Source: an uncultured Ruminococcus sp.
GTDB taxonomy: Bacteria > Bacillota > Clostridia > Oscillospirales > Ruminococcaceae
Assembly (NCBI GenBank): GCA_900545285.1
Contig: UQYK01000062.1
Span: 1-9,354 of the forward strand
DNA: 9,354 bases
Direction of reading: 5' to 3'
The translations under genes were made by a program, and so were the position numbers. Below, in pieces: positions 1-5,833 of this stretch. Every line of letters starts with the position of its first letter. Position 1 is the first letter of the stretch. A model generated the notes under the pieces. It did no database searches and was not told where the DNA came from. It was given only the letters and a program-made list of their open reading frames with translations.

Positions 1-821
1 TTTACTGCATAGTTGATTGCAGCTGCAACAACCTGATCTGCGGTGTCATAGCTCTTTGCAGCGAAGTTTGCATCCTGTACCAGCTTGATCTTGTCGCGCA
101 GGCCAGCAGCCTTGTTCTTGATGTCGCCGCCGATGTTTGCCAGTTCAGCAGCATCTTCTGCGCTTACGCCCTTATCAGCTACGATCTTTGTCAGCTGTGC
201 GCTCAGATCATCATAGATTGCATCCAGATAATCAGCAACAGTTGTTGTGGTATAGGTCTTGCCGCCTGCTGTCAGAGTCAGTTCCAGCGCAGCTTCCTTT
301 GCATTTGCCAGATCTGCCTTTACAGAAGCAGTGTAGCTTGCCTTCATGTTGTCTGTGTTCAGTTCCAGATCACCATAGCCCTGTTCTGCGAACTTAGCCT
401 TCAGATCCGGTACAACATAGCTGGAGAAATCAGCTGTGCCAGTGATTGTAACATTGCTGCCGGAAACCTCAGCGGTCGGATTTTCAGAAGCATTTACAAC
501 GTCCTTGATCAGGGAAGCATAGTAGCTGCCGCCCAGTGTGTTTGCAACTGCCTTTGCGTCAACGGTAAAGGTCTTACCGTCAGCAGAAGCCAGCTTGCTG
601 TTCAGGACTTCGTTCCAGTTGGATTCCTGAGTGAATGTGATTGTAGTTGCGTCCTTGTCCACGCTAGTCGGGAAATTGATGTCCGGCTTTACATACTTAA
701 CGTCCGCAGTTGTAACTTCTGTTACAGCGCCGTTAAATGCAGAAGCAGAAATAGCAAGAACCTGGCCCAGCGCAACCGGAACTGCAACGGCTGCTGCAAG
801 AACTCTGTTAAAATTCTTCAT
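1..821 (-). CDS. exported protein of unknown function, N-terminal 273 residues (runs off left edge)
   Basis: The reading frame is open from an ATG at 821 down to the window edge, giving 273 residues without a stop; the C-terminus lies outside. The start is supported by GAGAGG nine bases upstream. Residues 1-28 form a clear signal peptide: MKNFNR, then a hydrophobic Ala/Val/Leu stretch (7-24) and an Ala-Ser-Ala cleavage site before Phe29. The mature part is soluble, rich in Ala, Asp, Lys and Thr, with alternating beta-type stretches (around 60-120) and charged, probably helical stretches (around 195-260). No dockerin, cohesin, lipobox or catalytic motif is visible in the part present, and I do not recognise the family. 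A strong promoter and a long structured leader precede it, so it may be an abundant secreted or surface protein; that is inference. Confidence 0.85.
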   Translation of the reverse strand, partial: MKNFNRVLAAAVAVPVALGQVLAISASAFNGAVTEVTTADVKYVKPDINFPTSVDKDATTITFTQESNWNEVLNSKLASADGKTFTVDAKAVANTLGGSYYASLIKDVVNASENPTAEVSGSNVTITGTADFSSYVVPDLKAKFAEQGYGDLELNTDNMKASYTASVKADLANAKEAALELTLTAGGKTYTTTTVADYLDAIYDDLSAQLTKIVADKGVSAEDAAELANIGGDIKNKAAGLRDKIKLVQDANFAAKSYDTADQVVAAAINYAV

Positions 822-850
822 TCTTTTTTACCTCTCTTTTTGTTTGTTGC

Positions 851-954
851 TTTGCCGCCTGCATGGATGTCATTCATCCAACCCCAACAGAACCGCCGGC
901 GCCCGGTTCTCGAACCGCTTTTCCGAAATACCCGGCCGCCGCCTGTGCGGCAAA
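851..954 (-). ncRNA. candidate structured 5' leader of the exported-protein gene
   Basis: The promoter at 1009-1037 predicts an untranslated leader of about 180 nt. Within it an 8-bp pairing closes a roughly 100-nt domain: tttgccgc (851-858) is the exact reverse complement of gcggcaaa (947-954). Inside are two clean hairpins: tggatg/catcca (864-869 with 875-880, 5-nt loop) and cggtt/aaccg (904-908 with 913-917, 4-nt loop), separated by GC-rich sequence. The nested arrangement resembles a cis-regulatory RNA. I cannot match it to a riboswitch class, and no terminator or sequestered ribosome site is obvious. It ends about 30 nt before the start codon. Confidence 0.4.
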
Positions 955-1008
955 AATTACTGTTTACGGAGCCACAATATATTGACACCATAAACAATTT
1001 ACACATGT

Positions 1009-1037
1009 ATTTTAACATATTATTGCCCTCGTGTCAA
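1009..1037 (-). promoter_or_regulatory. sigma-A-type promoter of the exported-protein gene
   Basis: Read on the minus strand: TTGACA (1037-1032), a 17-base spacer, then TAAAAT (1014-1009). The -35 is a perfect consensus and the -10 differs from TATAAT at one base. Transcription would start near 1002. It lies downstream of the dpaA stop, so the exported-protein gene does not need to be co-transcribed with dpaA. Confidence 0.75.
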
Positions 1038-1167
1038 GCCCATCCGCACAATTTTTTTAAAATTCTTCGGGAGATATCTGCCTTGTTTTTGTCGCTTTTA
1101 CACAATTTTCTCGCTCCATTTTTCAAATTGCCCCTAATATTTCCGACACTTCAGGTTTTTTCCTGTG

Positions 1168-1959
1168 TCAATCTCTCTTTTCCGGCGGAAGGGACAGTGC
1201 CCACACGACCTGTGTGCCCAGACCCTTTGCAGCCTCAAAATCCGTGCCCCCCGGCCGGGATGCCAGATCGATGACCAGGGCATCCGGCGGCAGCTTTTCC
1301 AGAATTTCCCGGTGCAGCAGCAGCGCCGGAACGGTATTGAAAACCAGATCCGCCGTCTCTGCCTCCTGCGAAAGCGCCGTCACCGGCACCGCCCGGATTC
1401 CCAGCAGCTCCGCCTGTGCCCGGGAGACACAGCGTCTGGCGCAAACTGTCACCTCCACCCCCATTGCACGCAGCCGGGGTGCCAGCGCCTGGCTGATTCT
1501 TCCGTATCCCACCAGAACCGCCCGGCTTCCGCTGAGGGTGGTTCCGGTTTCCTCCATGGCAATCTGGATGGCACCCTCTGCCGTGGGGATGGCATTGCGC
1601 AGGCAGAGTTCCTCCCGCTGCATGTAATCCGCCGCGGTCTGACCGGCCGCCTCTGCCGCCTTTTGCACACTTGCTCCACAGCCGCCGCCCAGAACCAGTG
1701 CATCCTGTTTCCCGTGGCGCAGCAGCATTTCCAGCGACAGTGCCCCGTCCCCGAACGGTGCCGGCACGGTTTTTCCGTCCGGACAGGCCGGCATAGGCAG
1801 CACCAGTACGTCATAGGGCATCAGCTGTTCCGGCTGCGGCTCCTCCGGCAAAAGTCCCTGGGTTTCCACCGTCCATCCCGGCAGCCGCCGCAGATTTTCC
1901 GCCGCATACCGCTGGCGCAGGTCGCCGCCTGCCACCAGAATGCTTCGTTTTTGTTCCAT
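1168..1959 (-). CDS. dpaA: dipicolinate synthase subunit A (SpoVFA/DpaA), short form
   Basis: DpaA with DpaB makes dipicolinic acid from dihydrodipicolinate in the mother cell during sporulation. The N-terminal domain begins with the family signature ILVAGGDLRQRYAAENL (7-23). A central Rossmann domain has VLVGYGRISQALA (148-160), where the third Gly of the usual GxGxxG is Ser, followed by a beta strand with VCARR (172-176). The family block around DLVFNTVPA (204-212) and DLASRPGGTDFEAAKGLG (231-248) is present. The ATG at 1959 has AGGGG seven bases upstream. The protein is 263 residues, while B. subtilis SpoVFA is close to 300. It stops right after VVWALSLP, where relatives continue with a further segment, so the C-terminus appears lost or replaced by PEKRD. 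No dpaB follows: the next gene downstream is an unrelated exported protein. The family call is firm; activity without the C-terminus or an adjacent partner is uncertain. Confidence 0.85.
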   Translation of the reverse strand: MEQKRSILVAGGDLRQRYAAENLRRLPGWTVETQGLLPEEPQPEQLMPYDVLVLPMPACPDGKTVPAPFGDGALSLEMLLRHGKQDALVLGGGCGASVQKAAEAAGQTAADYMQREELCLRNAIPTAEGAIQIAMEETGTTLSGSRAVLVGYGRISQALAPRLRAMGVEVTVCARRCVSRAQAELLGIRAVPVTALSQEAETADLVFNTVPALLLHREILEKLPPDALVIDLASRPGGTDFEAAKGLGTQVVWALSLPPEKRD

Positions 1960-2088
1960 GTTCTATCCCCTCTCTCGCCGCTGACGAAAGTTTCCACAGG
2001 TTTTCAACTTTTCCACGCACATGGCGGTGGAAAACCGCTTCCTGTGAGAAGCATCGATCGGTTCCGATGGAAACGATCTGTCACACTC

Positions 2089-2116
2089 CATCCTATGCAG
2101 CAGGCAAAAAATCGGT
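2089..2116 (-). promoter_or_regulatory. possible sigma-K-like promoter upstream of dpaA
   Basis: Minus strand: AC (2116-2115), 17 bases, CATAGGATG (2097-2089). The B. subtilis mother-cell sigma-K pattern is AC-N16/17-CATANNNTA, so one defined base differs. It is 130 bases upstream of dpaA, a sigma-K target in B. subtilis. The motif is short and could occur by chance. Confidence 0.25.
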
Positions 2117-2124
2117 GACGGCAA

Positions 2125-2164
2125 CGAAGAACCGCCCGGCAAGTTCATGCCGAGCGGTTCTTCG
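2125..2164. other. long hairpin (40 nt inverted repeat) between dpaA and htrA
   Basis: An 11-bp perfect arm pair, cgaagaaccgc (2125-2135) with gcggttcttcg (2154-2164), continues after one mismatch into cggca (2137-2141) with tgccg (2148-2152), leaving a 6-nt loop. Neither strand has a T-tract directly after the stem, so it is not a classical terminator. It lies directly upstream of a strong Shine-Dalgarno sequence (2175-2180) on the plus strand, and upstream of the possible dpaA promoter on the minus strand. A transcript-stabilising stem, an operator or a weak terminator are all possible. Confidence 0.5.
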
Positions 2165-2185
2165 GAAAAATAATAAGGAGAATGT

Positions 2186-2311
2186 ATGAAAAAAACAAGA
2201 TGTCAAAAGATGTTAGCCTGCGGATTCCGCTTTGCTCCGGTCACATGCAGCCGGACAGGAAATGTGCAGGGAACTGCGCGTCATTTTTACGCGCCGGAAA
2301 GGAAATTCTGA
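2186..2311 (+). CDS. small ORF, 41 aa, doubtful
   Basis: An ATG at 2186 follows AAGGAG (2175-2180) by five bases, the best ribosome site on the plus strand in this window. The product is 41 residues, basic, with three Cys (6, 12, 21) and no hydrophobic segment. No homologous family is apparent. The ATG four bases upstream (2182) opens another frame but is too close to the ribosome site. No convincing plus-strand promoter is visible. It may be a small peptide, the remains of a gene cut off before the inserted element at 2332, or chance. Confidence 0.25.
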   Translation: MKKTRCQKMLACGFRFAPVTCSRTGNVQGTARHFYAPERKF

Positions 2312-2331
2312 TTTTTCTATTATTTGCCTTA

Positions 2332-2416
2332 GAGCCTGTCTTCATAAGAAATATGTGTGGATTTTCGAGCATAATTTGCCGAAAAGACACGTGTATACGC
2401 TTGTGAAGACAGATTC
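2332..2416. mobile_element. 85-bp MITE-like element with terminal inverted repeats, inserted at the htrA stop codon
   Basis: The left end gagcctgtcttcataag (2332-2348) and the reverse complement of the right end, gaatctgtcttcacaag, match at 13 of 17 positions. The element is flanked by TTA on both sides (2329-2331 and 2417-2419), a 3-bp target duplication. GAGCCTGT-type ends and TNA-type duplications are typical of IS5-superfamily elements, so a non-autonomous derivative is likely. There is no transposase gene. The right-hand TTA is the complement of the htrA TAA stop, so insertion occurred at the stop codon without changing the protein. The transcribed inverted repeats would form a stem just after the stop. 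Confidence 0.65.
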
Positions 2417-3976
2417 TTAGTTTTGGGTGCTCTTGACTTCCTGGAGCTTGACCTCCACCTTCTGCGGTGTGCCGTTGTTGCGGACAATGGTCAGTGTTAT
2501 AGTATCACCGGCATTGTACTGGTTCTTTACAGCGTTCAGTTCTTCTGTTGTAGAGATCTCCTGATCCTGGATTGCGGTGATGACATCTGCAGCCTGAATG
2601 CCGGCCTGATCTGCGGCACCCCCGTCTGTCACACTGATGACATAGGCACCCACCGGAATATTATAGGCCTGAGAAACGGCTTCGGTTACGTCCTGGCAGG
2701 TAATGCCCAGCTGCGGCCGTCCGGTTACATAGCCGTAATTGATCAGATCATCAATAATGCTCTTGGCTTCTGTCATCGGGATTGCAAAGCCAATGCCTTC
2801 AATGGTGGCACTGTTGTTGGAGTAAGTGGAGGACATCTTCGCGGAGTTGATGCCAATCACCTGGCCGGAGCTGTTGATCAGCGGGCCGCCGGAGTTACCG
2901 TTGTTGATGGCCGTATCTGTCTGAATCAAGGTCATAGTGTTGTCATTGATGGTGACCTTCCGGTTCAGTGCGGAGATAATGCCGCAGGTAACAGTGTTCT
3001 GGAATTCCAGACCCAGCGGGTTACCGATTGCCACTACAGTTTCGCCGACCGCACACTTGGAGCTGTCTCCGAACTCTGCCGGTGTCAGATCGCCGGCATC
3101 GATTTTCAGCACTGCGATATCTGCTTCTTTATCGTAAGCTACGATGCGCGCATCGTAGGTGGTTGTCTCATCGGACATCGTTACCTGTACAGAAGTAGCT
3201 TCACCGTAACCATATTCATCATCATAGATAACGTGAGCATTGGTAACAATGTAGCCATCCTTGGACATAACAATACCAGTACCTACGCCTGTTGCCTGCT
3301 GGCTGTTGTCCTGGCCGCTGCCGCTTCCGCCGTAGCCGAAGAAATTGCCGTAATAGTTCTGGTTGTTTCCGTTGCTGGTAGCAAAGGTGGACTGTACACC
3401 TACAACAGAAGGTGTTACCTTCTTGACGATATCTGCCACAGACATGGAGCCGTTGGTAGAGGCCAGCTGAATCCAGCTTTCACTGGAATCACTGCTGCTG
3501 CCGGACTGGTTGTCCGAAGCGGTGCTGTCCGATTTTTTGGAAGAGCCCTTGCTGTCAGCGCTGCTGGACTGTTCTGCCACAATGGAGGTGCCATTTTCAC
3601 TATTATAAGAACGAACGCCCTCATATACACCGATGGAAGCGCCGGAAACCAGTACCATAGAAAGTACAAAGGCTGCAACCTTCAGTCCGGTATGCTTTTT
3701 CTTCGGCTTCTTGTCCGGATCTCCCGGCTTTCTGCCGTTGGGATCCGAGTAGTAGTTTACATATGTGTAGCCGTTGTTTTCCTTCTGGGGTGCTGCACCA
3801 GAAGCTGCGGTATTTCCGGCAGTGCCTGCGCCGCTGTGCACGGCTTCGTCCTGATGCGGTGTTGTGTTCCGATAATAGCCATTCTGATATGCATACGGAT
3901 CATTGCCCGCTGCACCGCCCTGCGCACCATTCTGTGCATTCGAAGTATTCATATTGTTGTTTTCAAAATCAGCCAT
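2417..3976 (-). CDS. htrA: HtrA/DegP-type membrane-anchored serine protease with PDZ domain
   Basis: A surface protease that degrades or refolds misfolded exported proteins. Residues 1-95 are a disordered, Asn/Gly/Ala/Tyr-rich cytoplasmic tail ending in a Lys-rich stop-transfer region (89-95). One membrane segment follows (about 98-117), then a Ser/Asp-rich linker (130-168). The S1C protease domain spans about 180-415 with the full triad: His248 in TNAHV, Asp286 in EADIAVLKID, Ser362 in NNGNSGGPL. A single PDZ domain follows (about 421-513), beginning RPQLGITCQD, with GAADQAGIQAADVI in its core. The length of 519 fits Firmicute HtrA proteins with one PDZ. The ATG at 3976 has AAGGAAG eight bases upstream. 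The gene has its own promoter (4055-4082) after the terminator of the upstream gene, and an inserted element abuts its stop. The family and active-site call is firm; the particular substrates are not known. Confidence 0.96.
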   Translation of the reverse strand: MADFENNNMNTSNAQNGAQGGAAGNDPYAYQNGYYRNTTPHQDEAVHSGAGTAGNTAASGAAPQKENNGYTYVNYYSDPNGRKPGDPDKKPKKKHTGLKVAAFVLSMVLVSGASIGVYEGVRSYNSENGTSIVAEQSSSADSKGSSKKSDSTASDNQSGSSSDSSESWIQLASTNGSMSVADIVKKVTPSVVGVQSTFATSNGNNQNYYGNFFGYGGSGSGQDNSQQATGVGTGIVMSKDGYIVTNAHVIYDDEYGYGEATSVQVTMSDETTTYDARIVAYDKEADIAVLKIDAGDLTPAEFGDSSKCAVGETVVAIGNPLGLEFQNTVTCGIISALNRKVTINDNTMTLIQTDTAINNGNSGGPLINSSGQVIGINSAKMSSTYSNNSATIEGIGFAIPMTEAKSIIDDLINYGYVTGRPQLGITCQDVTEAVSQAYNIPVGAYVISVTDGGAADQAGIQAADVITAIQDQEISTTEELNAVKNQYNAGDTITLTIVRNNGTPQKVEVKLQEVKSTQN

Positions 3977-4054
3977 AACACAATCTTCCTTTCTCTATCT
4001 CAAAGGGCTTTGCCACACCTTTTCTTTTGTGCGGTGCCTCTTTTGCTTGCTGTA

Positions 4055-4082
4055 ATTATAATTATACGGTTTTTTGTGATAA
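4055..4082 (-). promoter_or_regulatory. htrA promoter
   Basis: Minus strand: TTATCA (4082-4077), a 16-base spacer, TATAAT (4060-4055). A second overlapping TATAAT lies at 4066-4061 but has no acceptable -35. The -35 matches consensus at four of six positions, which suits an activator-dependent promoter; a tandem repeat overlaps it (4077-4095). The predicted leader is about 70 nt. Confidence 0.55.
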
Positions 4083-4095
4083 TCATATGATAATC
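4077..4095. promoter_or_regulatory. tandem 8-bp repeat with 11-bp period at the htrA -35
   Basis: TGATAATC occurs at 4077-4084 and again at 4088-4095, 11 bp apart, i.e. on one face of the helix. Direct repeats with an 11-bp period at or just upstream of a -35 are typical binding sites of OmpR/PhoB-family response regulators. B. subtilis htrA genes are controlled by such a regulator (CssR), though this sequence need not be its box. The AT-rich composition raises the chance of coincidence. Confidence 0.35.
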
Positions 4096-4154
4096 CATAG
4101 AAAAGAGGATAAAATGCCGCACCACACATGCTTCACATTCTTCACAGAGACAAC

Positions 4155-4198
4155 AAAACGGACAGTACACCGGTATCATACCCGGTACTGCCCGTTTT
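4155..4198 (-). terminator. terminator of the SGNH-dockerin gene
   Basis: Outer arms aaaacgg (4155-4161) and ccgtttt (4192-4198) pair over 7 bp, then cagtac with gtactg, then a small ggta/tacc tip. On the minus strand the stem runs into TTTTGTTGTC. It lies 78 bases after the stop at 4277, with the partial inserted element (4233 onward) in between, and just before the htrA promoter. The A-rich left arm may make it work in both directions. Confidence 0.7.
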
Positions 4199-4232
4199 AT
4201 CCGAATCACAATTTAAAGCATGTTGACACTAA

Positions 4233-4282
4233 GAGCCTGTCTTCACAAACGTATACACACACCTTTTGGGATGATTTTATGC
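4233..4282. mobile_element. partial, diverged copy of the MITE-like element
   Basis: From 4233, gagcctgtcttcacaa and the following gtatacac align with the reverse complement of the element at 2332-2416: 30 of the first 38 bases agree, 23 of the first 26. Similarity then weakens, with a shared ttatgc at 4277-4282. TAA (4230-4232) precedes it, like the TTA before the other copy. I see no second inverted end, so it is truncated or decayed. It is in opposite orientation to the copy at 2332. The right boundary is uncertain. If the match to ttatgc is real, the last codons and stop of the SGNH-dockerin gene come from the element. Confidence 0.5.
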
Positions 4283-5566
4283 ATACTGTTTCAAGAACTC
4301 ATCCAGTGTAATGCTGCTGCCGGCATTCACCATAGAATAGTATTGCAGCCACAGGAACGCATCCTGGATGCTGATTTCCTGGTTGCCGTCTGCATCTGCG
4401 GCTCTGCGCTGTGCCGGGTTCAAGGTATTGTCACCGCCGGCAGAAACCACGGCATACTGTGACAGCGTGAGGAATGCATCCTGAATGCCCACACTGCTGT
4501 CCCCGTCCACATCGCCCAGTGTATAGGCTGTAGCCGTCCGCTGGCTGACGGTCTGGATGGTCTGATCCATCTCGGCACGTTCTGCCTGAAGGCTGCTCTG
4601 CTGTCCGGTTGCGGTATAGGCCGCCCCAATCACACTGCCGTCACCCTGTGCAAGGAGCGGATCGGCTTCCAGCAACGCAGAAGCAAGGAACACCTGTCCC
4701 ACCGGCGTAAAGGTCATTTGCAGATTTCCGATATCTGTGAGGAAAAAGCCCATGCTCTCCTGCTTTCCGGTTCCCACATAGGAAGCCGCATAATCTGCCA
4801 CAGACACATTTGCCAGCTGATCCAGTCCCTGTACCACTGTATTGATCCCGGTGGAGATTGTCATTTCACTGGCCGCACCCACAAAGGCGCTGGTATAACT
4901 GCCGCCATTGAGACACACATCCAGATAGTAGAAGAGTTCTGTTGCGGCCTCTGCCCGTCTGGGAGACAGTCCCATTGCATTGATATTCACCGCCATAGGA
5001 TTCAACACATTTTGCACCACAATGTCTGCTGTGGGGTTCTGCTGGTGAATCAGCTGTACGGCAGTTTGCAGATTGGCATTTGTCTGCGCAACCTGATCCG
5101 GCAGTGTGCTGATAACCTGCTGAATAAGCATGGTCGGTGCGCCAGACGGGATACCACTCAGCATTCCTGACAGAGTTGTATAAGAGGAAGCATTCGGCAC
5201 ATAGGGGTTATCGAAGAACACGGTATTCAACAAATCATTCACACCAGACGATACGAAGATCACATCCGCGTTCCGGACTTCCTGCTGCACAGTGCTGTCG
5301 CTTTTCAGCTGCTCCACCAGCTGGGCAGAGGTCTGATGCAGCTGCGCCTGGTTGGAAGCCGTTCCGTCAAAGTATGCTGCCGCCAGATCTGCCGCAGAGC
5401 TGCCATCCGTACCAGCCACCAGGCAGTCATCCCCCAAAGCAACTACATGTATCGGAGACACCTCAGCTGCTGCCGCAGAAAATCTGCCGCTGCCGACTCC
5501 GATTCCTGCCGCACACACCGCCGCGCAAAGCAGTGCCGTACCCTTTTTCCAATTCCATTTTACCAT
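4277..5566 (-). CDS. secreted SGNH/GDSL-fold protein with C-terminal type-I dockerin; catalytic residues missing
   Basis: Residues 1-34 form a signal peptide (WNWKK, hydrophobic 10-24, cleavage near AAAA-Glu35). Residues 38-300 look like an SGNH hydrolase: block I is HVVALGDDCLVAG (40-52), block III SSGVNDLLN (106-114), and the C-terminal block MTFTPVGQVFLASALL (284-299). The nucleophile position of GDS is Asp47 rather than Ser, and the usual DxxHP is replaced by MTFTP, so Ser and the Asp/His pair all appear absent while the Asn of GxND (Asn110) is kept. Residues 350-412 are a dockerin with two intact calcium loops: Asp352, Asp354, Asp356, Asp363, and Asp391, Asp393, Asn395, Asp402; both helices carry QDAFL. 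The start at 5566 has AAGGA nine bases upstream. The dockerin implies docking to a cohesin, perhaps in the scaffoldin-like protein encoded upstream. The SGNH assignment is good; esterase activity is doubtful. Confidence 0.88.
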   Translation of the reverse strand: MVKWNWKKGTALLCAAVCAAGIGVGSGRFSAAAAEVSPIHVVALGDDCLVAGTDGSSAADLAAAYFDGTASNQAQLHQTSAQLVEQLKSDSTVQQEVRNADVIFVSSGVNDLLNTVFFDNPYVPNASSYTTLSGMLSGIPSGAPTMLIQQVISTLPDQVAQTNANLQTAVQLIHQQNPTADIVVQNVLNPMAVNINAMGLSPRRAEAATELFYYLDVCLNGGSYTSAFVGAASEMTISTGINTVVQGLDQLANVSVADYAASYVGTGKQESMGFFLTDIGNLQMTFTPVGQVFLASALLEADPLLAQGDGSVIGAAYTATGQQSSLQAERAEMDQTIQTVSQRTATAYTLGDVDGDSSVGIQDAFLTLSQYAVVSAGGDNTLNPAQRRAADADGNQEISIQDAFLWLQYYSMVNAGSSITLDEFLKQYA

Positions 5567-5673
5567 AAATTCTGATCCTTTCTGACAAATGGACAGCGCC
5601 GCACCAATTTAATGTGCAAGGCTGCCTTTTTTTCATATCGACAAACCTCCGCATTGCAATACGGATTGCCTCT

Positions 5674-5702
5674 ATTATAAACATTTTCCGTTCTTCTGTC
5701 AA
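5674..5702 (-). promoter_or_regulatory. perfect consensus sigma-A promoter of the SGNH-dockerin gene
   Basis: Minus strand: TTGACA (5702-5697), a 17-base spacer (5696-5680), TATAAT (5679-5674). All 12 consensus bases are present. The start point is near 5667, giving a leader of about 100 nt that contains a small hairpin around 5650-5667 (tccgtat with atgcgga, one G-T pair). Such a strong core promoter usually means high constitutive expression or control by a repressor. Confidence 0.85.
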
Positions 5703-5705
5703 GCC

Positions 5706-5734
5706 GCGGCCTGACACACACATCCTCCGGCCGC
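5706..5734. other. GC-rich inverted repeat just upstream of the consensus promoter
   Basis: gcggcc (5706-5711) and ggccgc (5729-5734) are exact inverted arms around a 17-base CA-rich centre, starting four bases upstream of the -35. It may be a regulator site or a hairpin tail of a transcript; the evidence is only position and symmetry. Confidence 0.25.
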
Positions 5735-5744
5735 CCTATATATG

Positions 5745-5801
5745 CCTTCCCTTTCGGGAAGGGGAACCGCCGCAGGCGGTGGAAGGGTTTCTACGTAAAC
5801 C
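5745..5801 (+). repeat. palindromic repeat of three consecutive hairpins (REP-like)
   Basis: Three stem-loops follow each other: ccttccc/gggaagg (5745-5751 with 5756-5762, loop tttc), accgcc/ggcggt (5766-5771 with 5775-5780, loop gca), and ggttt/aaacc (5786-5790 with 5797-5801), the last running into TTTTT on the plus strand. Dispersed palindromic units with a gggaagg...ggcggtggaagggttt core are common in intergenic regions of Oscillospiraceae and relatives, from general knowledge. Only this copy is in the window, so its repeat status is by recognition rather than seen here. Confidence 0.5.
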
Positions 5802-5833
5802 TTTTTCACAATATTTCAACTTCATGCAATAAA

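Noticed and set aside
1145..1169. Small stem-loop (gacac/gtgtc with agg/cct) overlapping the dpaA stop codon as a terminator
   Set aside because: The stem is short, contains a bulge and is followed by A-rich rather than T-rich sequence on the minus strand.
1991..2034. TTTCCACA and TTTTCCAC near an inverted GTGGAAAA, resembling DnaA boxes
   Set aside because: Only imperfect boxes are present, with no AT-rich unwinding region and no dnaA or dnaN nearby. The inverted repeat 2009-2016/2027-2034 could be an operator of dpaA, but the evidence is slight.
1165..2118. 317-aa plus-strand open frame opposite dpaA
   Set aside because: It is Arg/Gln/His/Pro-rich shadow sequence, without a ribosome site, over a clearly recognised minus-strand gene.
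2423..4090. 555-aa plus-strand open frame opposite htrA
   Set aside because: It is antisense to a protease gene with an intact triad and PDZ domain, has no ribosome site, and its composition is that of a shadow frame.
5463..5636. Minus-strand ORF starting in the SGNH-dockerin leader (ATG 5636, GGAGG nine bases upstream) and overlapping the gene out of frame
   Set aside because: The product is Arg/Gly-rich in the overlap, typical of an out-of-frame shadow. A regulatory upstream ORF cannot be excluded, but nothing else supports it.
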